From positions 496,001 to 560,000 of the forward strand of contig NW_026944386.1 of assembly GCF_033439725.1 (NCBI RefSeq): 64,000 nt of DNA. The letters are read 5' to 3'. The notes under the pieces were generated by a model that searched no databases, was not told the origin of the DNA, and was given only the letters and a program-made list of their open reading frames with translations. Within the stretch, counting starts at the first letter, position 1. Each line of letters begins with the position of its first letter. The position numbers and the translations under genes were made by a program. The stretch comes from Neurospora tetraspora. Taxonomy: Eukaryota; Ascomycota; Sordariomycetes; Sordariales; Sordariaceae. This document shows, piece after piece, positions 53,516 through 64,000 of the stretch.

Positions 53516-54952
53516 TCAGGCCCATTTCTGACCTCGAGCCGACAAGAGCCTAGCATCGGATGACAGTGTAGACTTCGAGTCTCGAGGTAACAGTCGTCCA
53601 TGCACTTTCACAGTCGAATAATGTCGAGCATCCCCAGTGATCTCCATCGTTCCCGTGTGTAAGGATCTCAGCACTGTGGCCCCGTGCTCGTTGTCCAACC
53701 CGGATCTCTTAACAAACCAGTCCTCCAAGTCGTCATCCAAGATACCCATTTTCTTAGCGAGCCCTCTAAAGTGAGATCCAACAGGATGGCGGTACAGATC
53801 ACCGCGATGCCCCAGACGGCGCAACTCCAAAGGAACAGCGTTGCTGCTCGCCAATAACTCCATGGTCTCGCAAAAGACCGCTCGAACTGGTTTGTCGTAA
53901 TCCGGTATTATTATGAGGAGTCCATTGGCGCAGTCCCAGGAAACTGACAAAAAACGTATATGTAATCCCGCGGCTCCATGGCTTCGACGTCCTCCTGGGA
54001 GCAGACCGACAGGAATCGGTTCAGGTCGTTGAACCAATGGAACCCAAAGAACTTTGTGTGAATATGCCAAATCGCCGGGGTTTTCTTGATCAGCTCCGCG
54101 TATCCCGAAGCAGAAAGCTTTTGCGAAACCTTGATGGCATTGAGACCGACATGCAGCTCATCATCTGTGATGACTTTGGAGCCACATAGAGCGATATACT
54201 TCCGCGCCAGAAACAACTCCTGAAGGATCCATAGAGGTACTCTCTTCCAGTATGAGCGCTTGAATAAGAGCAGAATGGCATCCCTTGTACGAGAGTCGAA
54301 GCTTGCCGTTGTTGACTCCAAGACGATCTGTAACCCTGGAACCCCGAAGAGAGGCCTGAGCAGCTTGAGATTTTCGATGGCCTGGTCGCTGCCGTCGGCA
54401 GCTAATCCGAGCCAGGAGATGACTAGGTCCGCGTTGGACTATGTCTTACCCATCATCTGGACCTGTGGCCTCTTCTCCACGTTGTCGTTCTGGCTGATAC
54501 ATAGCGCATCCACCCAGAGGTAAAAGGGACCCAACCCCAAGTCGACTTCCATGCCCATGATTTGGCTGAGAGCCTCATACAGATTTCTCCGGATTTTCAC
54601 CGCATGGCCGTCGATAGTAATCACTGGTTCATCCTCGGCAGCCGATCCCCACTCGTATGGTAGTGCTTTGTAGGCATATTTGTGGGCGACGTTACCGAGC
54701 CGGTCCTCCTGAAAAGCAAAGGCCAAGTCTACCTTGCCTGGCGTGACGAGTAGAAGGCGGATGGAACTCTCATGCTCGAGTGGCCTACATGGGTATACTG
54801 TGTCGATGGATTCGGCATCACTAGCACAGCCATTGCCGTTAGCTGACGGTTTTAGAAGGAAGTGCAATATAGCAACACGAAAGGTACGATGATTCCGAAG
54901 ATGTATTCCTCTTCTTGTGTTTCCTGAGCATGTGCCTTTGGATCCATTCCAT
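53516..54952 (-). pseudogene. HET-domain gene 2, nonsense codon plus frameshift
   Basis: The probable start is ATG at 54952-54950 (MEWIQRHMLRKHKKRN), with a 67-nt intron ending GTGCTAG that joins in frame to the exon reading DAESIDTVYPCRPLEHESSI. HET motifs follow: YKALPYEWG, KIRRNLYEALSQ and FYLWVDALCISQND. After VQMMGKT there is an in-frame TAG (54439-54441) where intact relatives continue IFSSAxxVFAW; the same frame then resumes (NADLVISWLGLAADGSDQAI) through YWKRVPLWILQELFLARKY to EPRDYIYVF. There a T-run at about 53943-53953 appears one base short, and the protein continues in another frame (SVSWDCANGLLIIIPDYDKP) to the stop at 53516. Two independent lesions make this a decayed paralog of the flanking HET genes. 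Confidence 0.75.
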
Positions 54953-55380
54953 TTCGACGAGTTTTTCGTATGTGACAGGACTCAGGAGGCAGTTGATGAA
55001 GGTAAAAGGATGCTGGGGCAAAGAGGTATTGGGGACCGGGTAACATAGATGTAGGTCGGCAAGATCTGGTTACTTCCATTGTCGCTATCATCTTCTTTCG
55101 TGGCGTTTAGTGTGTCGAGTAAGCACATCAGCACCTCAAACCAGCCATCACCCTGAACAATAGCGGTGCTCGCCAATAAGCTCAATGGCCGAACCCGCGG
55201 TGATTCTGATGTCCGCGTCCGTAGACTAGTCCTTGCTTCCCCAGCCTCCCAGCCACCTGTGGCTTACCAACGCAACGCTAACATCGGTCCTCCGCCGAGC
55301 ACCGAGGGCTCAAAACACCGGGTCTGTTAGCTCCGGATGCGTATCGCTCTCCTTCGAGTATCGTGATTTCCTTGTCAGAG
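54953..55380. other. spacer between HET genes 2 and 3
   Basis: A 428-bp gap with the promoter of gene 2 and the 3' end of gene 3. No feature is recognised. Confidence 0.4.
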
Positions 55381-56926
55381 TCAGAGATGTCTAAACTCAA
55401 AGAGCCAAAATTCGGTATCACTCTTCGAGTCCTTTGCAGCGTCATTTCTCCTCATAACCTCCGAGTTCAACAGAGTCTCAGCTTCCTCGCATGAAAGGCC
55501 CATTTTGTGCGAAAGTTTCAGCAACCAGTCTGTATTCCACGTTGTAGGGACTTCCACGAATGACTGTAAAAGCTGACAGTAAACTTCCGCAATTGGCTTG
55601 TCGTAATCCACTTCGATCTTGGTCTTATCGATTCTGGTGAAGTCGTCACAAGATATGGAGAGTAGCGCATAAAGATAATCATGCGGGACGGTAGCTTGAA
55701 AATTGGCGATAATAGAACGACGTAGCCATCGAAATAACGTGTAGAAATTTGCACCGTAATATCGCTTTGAAAGAACTATTTCGTATGCCACGCTCAGCAT
55801 GATCTTATCTCGGCTCTTCGGGGCATTTGAGAGGAGACGAGTTAAATCGGCCAGAGCTTGGTCAAGTGACTCCGATGTGATGGACCCAGAACCACACATG
55901 ACAACGTAGTTTTGGGCCAGGAATATTTCTTGTTGTATCCAGATTCGGCGCCAGTAAGTGCGTTCACAAAGTGACACAATTGTAGCTTCCAGATTGTCAG
56001 TAAGGCCGCCTGTTGCCACGAATTGGGACAGCCGTTCGGATGGCATGCTCAATATTCTCAGCGCATCGTCGCTACCATCTCTGGGCAAACCTATCCAGGC
56101 AAACACCAGTTTGGCAGAGCTGAAGATGGTACCCATCATCCCTACTTGGAAGCTCTTCTCCGATATGTCGCTTTGATTGATGCAAAGGGCATCAATCCAC
56201 AGTCGAGGTGGGTCATGTTTCGCCCAGAAACAGTTATCCTCCAGATTCGTCCATGGGCATAATGCTTCCTTATGGCGCCTGTAGCCACATACTCGAGGGT
56301 GGTGGCTGAGCTTCTGGCTACGAGCCAAGGCTTTCTTCACTCTCTTTATACGTTTCCGAGCATGTACGACGGGGCCACGACGGCGATCCCCCGGGAAGGA
56401 TGTAACGGAAACACCCCGGTCTTCTAGCGCCCACTCATCCACGACCGTGGTTCCAGGGCGGTGTGGACACTCAAATTTACCACGTTGTCTTAGATAACGT
56501 GAATAGTGTTTGAAGATCTGCCGTATAGCCTCGTGAAGATTCTTCCGGACCTGAACTGGGCGGTTATTGATAAGGATTATCGGATCATCCGGCTCCGATT
56601 GGCCCCATTCGTAAGATAGAGCAATATACTCCTCGGATGTTGATGAACGATGCATTTCCAGCGACAACGCCTCGGATGTATGCGAACTGGGTTCCCCGAG
56701 TGTCAATATACGGATGGCGTCCCCATCCTCTTCTTTGAGAGGGCGAATCGCAGGGGGAAGTTGGTCTTCGTCTTGGTCTGCACGGATTCTGGTTGTTTGT
56801 CAGTTGACAATGAACAAGCCCTTGACGGGAACAAAGATGGGTTCCTTTTTGATGGCAATAATACCAATGCCTGGGATGTAAAACGAAGTCATTCCGAATG
56901 TACGTGTAGTAGGTGAGGGGAGGCAT
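55381..56926 (-). CDS. HET-domain protein 3, intact, with large insertion in the domain
   Basis: Spliced model: complement(join(55381..56788, 56904..56926)), 476 aa. The first exon encodes MPPLTYYT; the 115-bp intron runs GTACAT to CCAG. The N-terminal region IRPLKEEDGDAIRILTLGEP is the usual HET lead-in. Domain motifs: YIALSYEWGQSEPDDPI, VQVRKNLHEAIRQIF, RLWIDALCINQSDISEKSFQ, IFSSAKLVFAWIGLP, YWRRIWIQQEIFLAQNYV and VPHDYLYALLSIS. Between the second and third motif sits an extra ~115 residues, basic and Cys/His-containing (HARKRIKRVKKALARSQK, CPHRPG, HHPRVCGYRRHKEALC). HET domains act in vegetative incompatibility, usually with a partner locus. This is the only copy of the three with an unbroken frame. 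Confidence 0.85.
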
Positions 56927-59098
56927 ATTTAAAAGCTTCCGATATCGGTTGTTGTTCGTACTCAAGACTATTGCAGGCAGCCGACTATTTACGACGTCTC
57001 TAGATTCGAATTGTCCCCGTTGTCAAACAACGGCGTGGAAGATCTCGGTCCTGTGGCTTTAACTGAGATATTTGTCAGAACGAGCTCCACGTAACAAGCC
57101 CATCAAAGCAGCCAACGGAAAGTACAACAGGATGAGCGAGAACGTACTCCACGACGGTCTTCAAGACGGCTTTGGCTTTCAAAAGTAGCACCTGAGCTTC
57201 CATATGGTAGAATAATAACAACTAGTCCTCGTAAATTTTACGCGTGGATATCGGGCGTGGGTCATGACCTCCGGGTGGTGTTGTTGATGCAGGAAGCTGG
57301 GAAGCATGGTATGGCGCAGAGTGTTGGGCACCAAGACCACCCGATGTGCTCGTGCTCTCCATTGTGATTCTAGCCGCTTCTTGCTAAGCCGAGCTTACTA
57401 GGCCGCCGTTTCGGCCATCTGCAGGACAAGTGCGAGTAACTCGCATGGACAACAAGTGGAGAGGTCTCCTCCAGGTGCACATTGCCTTTGAGACATTAAC
57501 CGGTCACACGGTTTCACAGCGTACTCAGCCACGTTAGACAGCAATCAACGTCACCGCTCATTGAAGTTAGACCCAGGAGGCCATGACTTCCCATTCAGCC
57601 GAGGGTGTATCGTATACCGATACAAGTTGCAGTTGGTGATGGTGTTTGGGTTGAACGGTGGACAATCTGTAGCCTTGCTGAGGGAATTTCAAGGCTGGGT
57701 AGTAGCAAGATGCGCCGACTTGATGGCAAAACAAAGCTCAGTACCTGGCTGCCCGAGACTTCAGCGTCATATATAGAAGACCTGGACGGCATTCCTCAGG
57801 GCTGTATCAGTGACAGTCAAATGTGGCTGGCTGACGGGCCCGACTACCGACCCAGGCTAACAAAGTATGATTGCAACATGCGTGATGGCCGTGTCCATTC
57901 GTGGTGGAGATAGCTAGCCGGACAACGAAGTCATTGAACGGCTGAACTCCGAAGCGATGACGGTTAGGCCACAGCTTCCTTGGACATATGTGTGCGTGAT
58001 TCGCCGAGTGACACAGCAGCCGTCGATGGTCTTCAGCTCAACAAAGAGCAAGACTCGGCCAATTGTTGAGAGTAGAAGGGTAATCTGCCGTGATTGCATG
58101 ATTCTCCGTTTGGTTTCCTTTCGATGTGTCGATCTACGGCGTCTCCCCAAGATTGAAGTGGGTAATCAAAACGATATCTGCGAGAAGAGCTAGTCAGTAA
58201 GGGTTGTTCAATTGGAATTCAAGAAGCCCACTCAGATTCGGGAAGGCGACAAATCAGTCCCAAGTCGAAGAGGGTTGCTCGCCATCCTTCCTGTTCATAC
58301 CGAGCGGAGAGATATCAAGAGACGTCCAACATTGCTCTGATGGAAGTCGGGCTGATACAGGGACTGGGATCCATTGTGGGATGTGGAAGCCGATTGTAAC
58401 TTTCGTGTTGTCGGATCGAGGTTGATGGATCCAGGGGTGATGATTGTCTTGAAGAGTTAACCGTGGGTGTGTGGTTTGGTGAGATCTGTGCTGGCACGCA
58501 ACACCCACTCTCTTGCATATGGGCGGGCTCGTGCAAGTACGAAGTTTTGGAGCGGATGCAAGACTCGCCTGCCGGTTTGTGCATCGCTTCCAGGTTTGCT
58601 TAAGTAGGTAGGTACGCCCTGGCATCTGTCACGGTCGTGACGGAAATCCTCCGGGAAGTCGCTCCTTCCCATCTTCAACCGAACTGAACTGCGTTGCAAT
58701 GATGATGGATTTTTCTGACTGGATATCCGACTTGGTGAACTGGAAAGAGCGAGAACAGCTGATACGATACAACAACACAGGAATGACAAGGTATTTGGTA
58801 CTGACATACAGGATTGACATACAGGATAGAAACTCATTATACATTGTAATTACAGACGAACATGACATCCCAATCCTAGAATTAGGCAATCAACCTCAAG
58901 AACAAGAAACAACTTTCCAATCGTAAACTCATCATCATGAGAGGACGAAGCAAATTGGCACAAAAAAAAGTGCCTAATCAGAACTCCCCACCCGCTTCCT
59001 ACATCCTCAACCAAAACACCCCGAAAACTCCATCCTCCATGTCCATATCCTTCTCCTTGAACCAAGTCCATCCCTCCCCATCCCCATCCCCATCCCCC
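56927..59098. other. 2.2-kb intergenic region
   Basis: Only overlapping short frames occur, with no domain resemblance. A short ATCCCC tandem repeat lies at about 59076-59096, just before the end of the next gene. No element ends were found. Confidence 0.4.
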
Positions 59099-59620
59099 CT
59101 ACTCATCATCAACATACTGACAATGATGAGCAACCAAAACCCAATCCGCCCCCGCCGTCTGCCTCCAACTGGAACTCACACTAGCAACCACCTCCCTCGT
59201 CCCCTTCCCCTTTCCATCAACCCTATACAAACTAACCTTATAAACCAGCGCCACCGCCATCAAATCAATCTCCACCACCAACGGATCGCCATGGAACCTG
59301 AATCCCGCCCACGGTTCCGCCTCCTCAAACACCTCCAACAAATTCGGCTCTGAATTTTTGCTTAGGGGTGTAGAATAAGGATGGGAGGACAAAAGAGGGT
59401 TGATGAGAATACAGTCCTCGGCCATGTACTCGGGCGCGGCGGAGGGGTCGTCGCAGAGGCAGCGCCAGAATAAGGTCTCGATTTCCTTGGCGGCGTGGTG
59501 GTTGCGCTTGGAAATGGTGTCGAGGCGGGAGCCGCCGTTGGGCTTTTTGAGGTCGGCGTTGCCGAGGGTGGTGGTGGTTTTGGAGGAGGAGTCGGTTGTT
59601 AGGCCCATGACTGTGGGCAT
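59099..59620 (-). CDS. SnoaL/DUF4440-like (NTF2-fold) protein
   Basis: Single exon, 173 aa, from MPTVMGLTTDSSSK. After a polar lead of about 40 residues, the pattern HHAAKEIETLFWRCLCDDPS then AAPEYMAEDCILINPLLSS is the helix-strand opening of NTF2-fold SnoaL/DUF4440 proteins. It is followed by the closing strands ALVYKVSLYR, REVVASVSSSWRQTAGADWV and LVAHHCQYV. Members include small ketosteroid-isomerase-like enzymes and non-catalytic pocket proteins; the substrate here is unknown. The length is about that of a single domain. No signal peptide is seen, so a cytosolic location is likely. Confidence 0.75.
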   Translation of the reverse strand: MPTVMGLTTDSSSKTTTTLGNADLKKPNGGSRLDTISKRNHHAAKEIETLFWRCLCDDPSAAPEYMAEDCILINPLLSSHPYSTPLSKNSEPNLLEVFEEAEPWAGFRFHGDPLVVEIDLMAVALVYKVSLYRVDGKGKGTREVVASVSSSWRQTAGADWVLVAHHCQYVDDE

Positions 59621-60245
59621 GTTGGTTTTTGTTGTTGTTGAGTTTGGGAGTGTGTGGGTTGGTTGATTTGATGTGGTGATGTTCAGGTTGTATGTAGTTG
59701 TTGTAGTTGGTGGTTGGTTGGTTGTGGTTGGTTGTCTTGGTGTGTAAGTGCCGTTAAGGATTTGTATCCTCTCTCCCGCTTATGTACTAACAGCTTGCTC
59801 TTTTCGCTATTGCTCGCTTGATTTCAACCTTGGGAAAAAAAACAAAGAAACAAAAAACTCAAAAGACCCTGAAAGGAAGAAAGATCCCAAATATGTTATC
59901 CCACACGTGAATCCATCTTCAAAAGCAAAAACAAGGAATCCGCACAATGATGTTTCTTGTTCATGCTGCTGCTGAAACGATAAAATTCACCAATGAGGTT
60001 TCATGCGCATCCCGATAAGTCGGATAAGATGGATGTCATACCTTGACGTCACCGACCTGCGCTCATCACCCACTCCATGAGATGGGCTGATAGGGCCAAG
60101 CAAGGTCCACACCACTTTTTGCGCATCTCTTTCCCTGTCGAGGAGTTTGGAACATCCAAGATCTCAGCACAAGGGTCGTGGAAGAAAGGAAAAAAGGAAA
60201 AAAAAAGGACCCCTGGGTGATGAAATACGCAGAAACCCGTTGGTC

Positions 60246-60288
60246 GATGACACGATGGCACGATGGCACGATGACACGATGACACGAG
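60246..60288. repeat. 10-bp tandem repeat, four copies
   Basis: Consecutive units alternate between GATGGCAC and GATGACAC within a 10-bp period. It is a simple minisatellite. Confidence 0.85.
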
Positions 60289-60448
60289 ATACTAGTTCTA
60301 GTCATGCAGGGCACCCGCCACCCAAGGGCTTCTAGATGTCGCATACCTCTACATACATAATCCGTCCCTCGCGGCATTAGTTCACCCGTCTCGCCCGTTT
60401 CGGAGAATATCAAGGAACAAACAAGGAACAAGGCAAGATCCCTCGGAG

Positions 60449-60506
60449 GGGTAAGGTAAGCAACACGAGCCTTGCCTTGCCTTGCCTTACCTTACCTTGT
60501 CTTGGA
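60449..60506. repeat. CCTTG/CCTTA pentamer array with matching inverted segment
   Basis: Pentamers CCTTG and CCTTA repeat about seven times at 60470-60506. GGTAAGGTAAG at about 60450-60460 is the exact reverse complement of CTTACCTTACC at 60486-60496, so the region can form a stem with a loop of about 25 nt. Confidence 0.75.
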
Positions 60507-61175
60507 CCCTTCTACCCTTCAGTTCAACTTTCACAACCCATCCCATCTCGCCGCATCTCGTAGTGGTGTCTTGGCTTCCCACCCACCACCACTACAGAAA
60601 CAGGTTCTCGCTTCCACAGTTCCACAGTTGCGCTCGCTGCTGCGTATGGCTTATAGCAAAATTATTTTGACTTCGGTACTATAGCTTCGGTTCCTATAGC
60701 TTTTTTATACTAATGCTCTGCTCTAGCAATATGTGCTTGTACGAATGAATTGGTAATAATGAGGATACGAAAAAGGCAACGTGATCCTTTGCTTTGTGTG
60801 AAAACAGAAGAGATCTTATCTTATCTTTTGCTTGATCTTGACAAACGAAACCAACTCAAACTCACAACTGAAATGACTTTCCTCCCATTTGTTGCTTTGC
60901 CTTTCCTTCACCTTGATTCCCTTTTGTTAAGTACCCTTTACGGCTCTGTGTCCTTGTACCCATCCCATCGCTGTGTACGTCCATCACGTTCGCTTTCTCG
61001 AGAGCTCAAAAGCTGAATGAATACCGCCACCAAACCACTGAAACCACCGCATCTTGCATCGCATCATTAGTTGACCTTTCCATGCTTTGCTTGTTTGTGC
61101 TTGTAAAAACTCATATAAACCTGATATCATTCCAACCCCGTACAAGAATTCATCACCGTACATAATACATGGCTT

Positions 61176-61275
61176 TACCTATACCTATACCTATACCGAT
61201 ACGCAAACCCATTCCATTCTATTCCATAACCATAACCATCGGTAACCATAACCATACCATACCATAACCGTTCCA
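61176..61275. repeat. CCTATA and CCATAA hexamer repeats
   Basis: CCTATA repeats three to four times at 61176-61202. CCATAA/CCATAC units repeat at about 61220-61275. Both lie downstream of the Gln-rich gene's stop codon. Confidence 0.8.
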
Positions 61276-61433
61276 TCCATTCCATACCGTTTACCAGTTC
61301 GATCGAAACGAACAACAAACTCCAGTTTTTTTATACTCGAAGCAGAATACCACAGAGCACACCACACCACACCACATCACATCACATCACTACATAGAAC
61401 ATGCCTGCCATCCCAGCTTCTTAGTTCACAGCA

Positions 61434-64000
61434 CTACTCCGTCCCCAAACGATGCAAATTCGACAAAATCTTGTCCAACACATCCTGGCGACTCAATGCC
61501 GCGCTACCACCACCGCCGCCTTGTCCTCCCCTTGATCCATGTCCCCCCATCCCACACCCCAACTCCCCCTCCCCGTCCTCTATAGCACTCGTACTCCCCA
61601 TAAAGACATTATCACCACTCCTGCTCAGCCCTCTCGCCCGTCCGCTCGACGTTCCATTCCCGCTGGCACCCGATTCTAGACCGCCGAGAAGACCGCCAAG
61701 CGTACCCAAGGCACCCAGGCCGGCAATACCGCCGCTGAGGGCAGCTACGTTGAAGGCGGAGGCGGCGTTAAAGCCTACACCGACACCGAAGGAAGAGCCG
61801 AAGGCGAAGCCACCGGGGTTTTGGATGCCGGTGAGGGGGGTGGGTGGTGGTGCCGAAAGAGGAAAGTAGTTCTGGTCGGGGGAGACGTCGGTTGATGAGA
61901 GATGTTGCGATTGCAAGGGAGGGGTTTGGAGACCTTGGGCTTCATTGAAGTACGAGTTTTCGTCGTCCTGGCCTTCTTCTCCGCTCTCTTGCTCGGCCCC
62001 TGCATCTGCTTCTGCGGGTGCGTTGTCCGAGGCATTTTGGGATTGTGCTTGTGCTGGAGCAGCAGGAGTGGCTGGCGCTGCTTGTTGTGAGGAAGCATTA
62101 AGCGGGGAAGGGAACTGTAAGTTCACATTGTTCGCGTTTGTCCAGGGGTTGTTTGAGGTCTGTTGGGTCTGCTTGACTTGACCTTGTGTTGATGATCCTA
62201 CTCCTAATTGGGTAGGAGAGATAGTTTGCCCTGACGCCTGCTGAATCGATTTTCGTTGTCGCCGCTTTTGAGCTTGGGGTTGCGAGGAAACTCCTTGACT
62301 TCCCTGCTGATTGTTTGTCTGTGGGGGCTGGCTCAACGGCGATGGCTTGGCCTGGTTCATCTTCTGCACATACGGCGGCAATGGAATCGGACTATGACTT
62401 TGCTTTGTGAACTGCGGCTTCGCCGGCTGTTGCGGCTGAGGCTGCTGGTTCTGAACCTGTTGCTGCTGTTGAGGCAGATGATGATGATGACCCTGTTGTG
62501 CCGGAGACGAAGGGGAAAACATCTGCGGTTGAGGGCTGCCCACCATTTGTGGACTCCCCATCCAGATGTTATGACTGCCCTGGTTTTGATACTGCTGTTG
62601 CCAGGGTCCTTCTTGGTACTGCTGCCTCATATCTTGGTGAGATCCGGACTGTTGCCCAACCGTAGGACCGAACATCACTGGTCCTGGAACCGAGTGACTC
62701 GAGAATGGCGACGATGATGAAGGTGCACCGAATCCAGCCTCGTGCTGGTTGTAAGTGTACTGAGGTTGGACTCTTGGCTGCTGCGTAGGCTGGCCAGTGA
62801 ACGAGTTCTGTTGGAGCTGACTATCGTTCGGCTGAGCAGATGCAGAGGAAGCGTCGCGTGAGTGAGCATGACTAGTCGTTGGCCTCGAGCCAGGCTCAGA
62901 AACGTCCTTTCTCGTCAAGGCTTCACGAGCCTTCTTCATGAATTCTGTAAAGTTCTCCCCATAGTCGTTCGCGAAGTCAGCGTGAACGAGCTTTTTCTTC
63001 CCAGTGGTCTCATCCAGTTCAGTTACAGCCGGCTTATACGGCGAGTGGTGCTTCAACGGATCCCTAGTCTTCATTAGCTTGTGCTTTCAAAGTGTCCACC
63101 AGCAAACTCACCTGTTATTATAAACCTGGAAAAATTCGTACTTCGTTGAGACCCTCAGATCATCATCAAGACACTTAAGCAGCGACGAAGTCATTGGAGC
63201 CGGCATGATACCCTCGTCACTCAATGGCGACCAAACTCTCCGTCTGAACTGAACTTCACGGCCTGAAATTGGGCTTTCCGGAGGCCATACAATTCCGGCA
63301 AGGTCATGGATCCGGTCAATGCCAGCAAACGAAAACCTTGAAGACGCAAAGGCCTCAGGCAGGTCTTTCTTAGCGCCTGGCCTCTTCTCGGGGAGTTTGA
63401 GTTTCCTAAACTGGGATGCCTTGTACACTTTGAAGGGTCTTGACTTCTGCAGAGGTTGCGGCGGAGACGGTGGTTGAGCTGGATCTGCTGGCGGAGACGG
63501 TGATTGAGCTTCTTCATCCTGGGGCTGTTGTTGCTGTTGCTGCGGAGAGCTCTGAGCTGACCGCTGAGGTTGCAAAGGCACCTGGGGTACAGGGACAGGC
63601 GTTTGCTGAATCTGCTGAACCTGTTGCTGCTGGTGCTGAGGCGGTTGAGTTTGAACCTGCTGAACCTGTTGCTGCTGTTGCGGCGGTTGCGGTTGAACCT
63701 GTTGCGGCAAAGGAACAGGAGTCTGCTGCTGAAACTGGAAAGCCTGGGGAGGCAGCGGGACAGGGGTTTGTGGGTAATTCTGCAGGGAATAATGACGATG
63801 CTGCTGCTGCTGCTGAGGCTGTTGTTGATAGTGCTGCTGCTGCGGCGGTTGGAAGTGCTGGGATTGCTGCTGTTGCTGCTGCGGTTGAAATTGGTGTTGC
63901 GGCATTTGCTGGGGCATCTGATGTTGAGCGAAATGCTGTGGTGACATTTGCTGTTGAGGATACGGTTGGATTGGCTGCGACGGCCTACGCTGAGCATCGA
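61434..64000 (-). CDS. Gln-rich protein, 5' end beyond the window
   Basis: Model: complement(join(61434..63077, 63126..>64000)); at least 838 aa. The visible N-terminal part is dominated by Gln/Pro runs (CAG/CAA arrays at 63480-63960). A compact region follows: FKVYKASQFRKLKLPEKRPG, then RFSFAGIDRIHDLAGIVWPP, then EGIMPAPMTSSLLKCLDDDL, then VSTKYEFFQ. After the intron it continues LMKTRDPLKHHSPYKPAVTEL and FANDYGENFTEFMKKAREAL. A second Gln/Pro/Ser-rich half and a Gly-rich tail end at LDKILSNLHRLGTE. The 48-nt intron (63125-63078) uses a GTTTAT donor. A stronger-looking GTGAGT 14 nt downstream does not keep frame. Such architecture is common in transcription co-regulators, but I recognise no family. 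Confidence 0.7.

Larger units (their letters stand above)
59621..61433. other. 1.8-kb intergenic region with short tandem repeats
   Basis: It holds GT-rich leader sequence of the DUF4440 gene, a 10-bp repeat (CACGATGGCA/CACGATGACA) at 60246-60288, CCTTG/CCTTA repeats at 60470-60506, CCTATA repeats at 61176-61202 and CCATAA repeats at about 61220-61275. No gene is supportable. Confidence 0.5.

Overview
This window is nuclear DNA from a filamentous ascomycete, most likely Neurospora or a close Sordariales relative. The evidence is short introns (about 48-130 bp) with GT-AG borders and CTAAC-type branch sites, Pezizomycotina-typical protein families (HET, 2EXR, DUF7514-like, Hce2, F-box), a Cdc10-type septin, and a 5.6-kb AT-rich block whose base changes carry the CpA-to-TpA signature of repeat-induced point mutation (RIP). 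The genus is inferred, not proven.

Layout. 430-6060: a dead DNA transposon with ~33-37 bp terminal inverted repeats and longer subterminal inverted repeats, mutated beyond coding. 6061-14247: an 8.2-kb stretch without a supportable gene. 14248-19020: two plus-strand genes (DUF7514-like Pro/Gln-rich protein; 2EXR protein). 19459-23809: a compact block of conserved housekeeping genes: ski8/rec14 WD40 protein (minus), mitochondrial ribosomal protein bL32m (minus) and, divergently, septin cdc-10 (plus). 24836-29092: a 1418-aa low-complexity protein with a possible C-terminal OB-like domain. 29917-34469: two tandem F-box paralogs, the second apparently frameshifted. 34555-34843: a TA-flanked MITE. 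36720-42371: three secreted proteins (an LVIVD-repeat, choice-of-anchor-B-like protein and two Hce2-type cysteine-rich proteins). 42372-46746: intergenic, with two further MITE-like elements. 46747-48656: a GAP1/YAT-type amino acid permease. 50605-51207: a small Pro-rich protein. 51529-56926: three minus-strand HET-domain genes in a row, two of them broken. 59099-59620: a SnoaL/DUF4440-like protein. 61434-64000: a Gln-rich protein running off the right edge.

Two themes stand out. The housekeeping block sits between accessory material, and the accessory material shows decay: RIP at the left, a frameshifted F-box duplicate, and a HET cluster in which only one of three copies is intact. The Hce2 pair, one member of which carries three small N-terminal cysteine modules, and the nested MITE region are the most interesting places to follow up. 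Gene models were spliced by hand from reading frames, splice consensus and family knowledge. No database search, expression evidence or alignment program was available.
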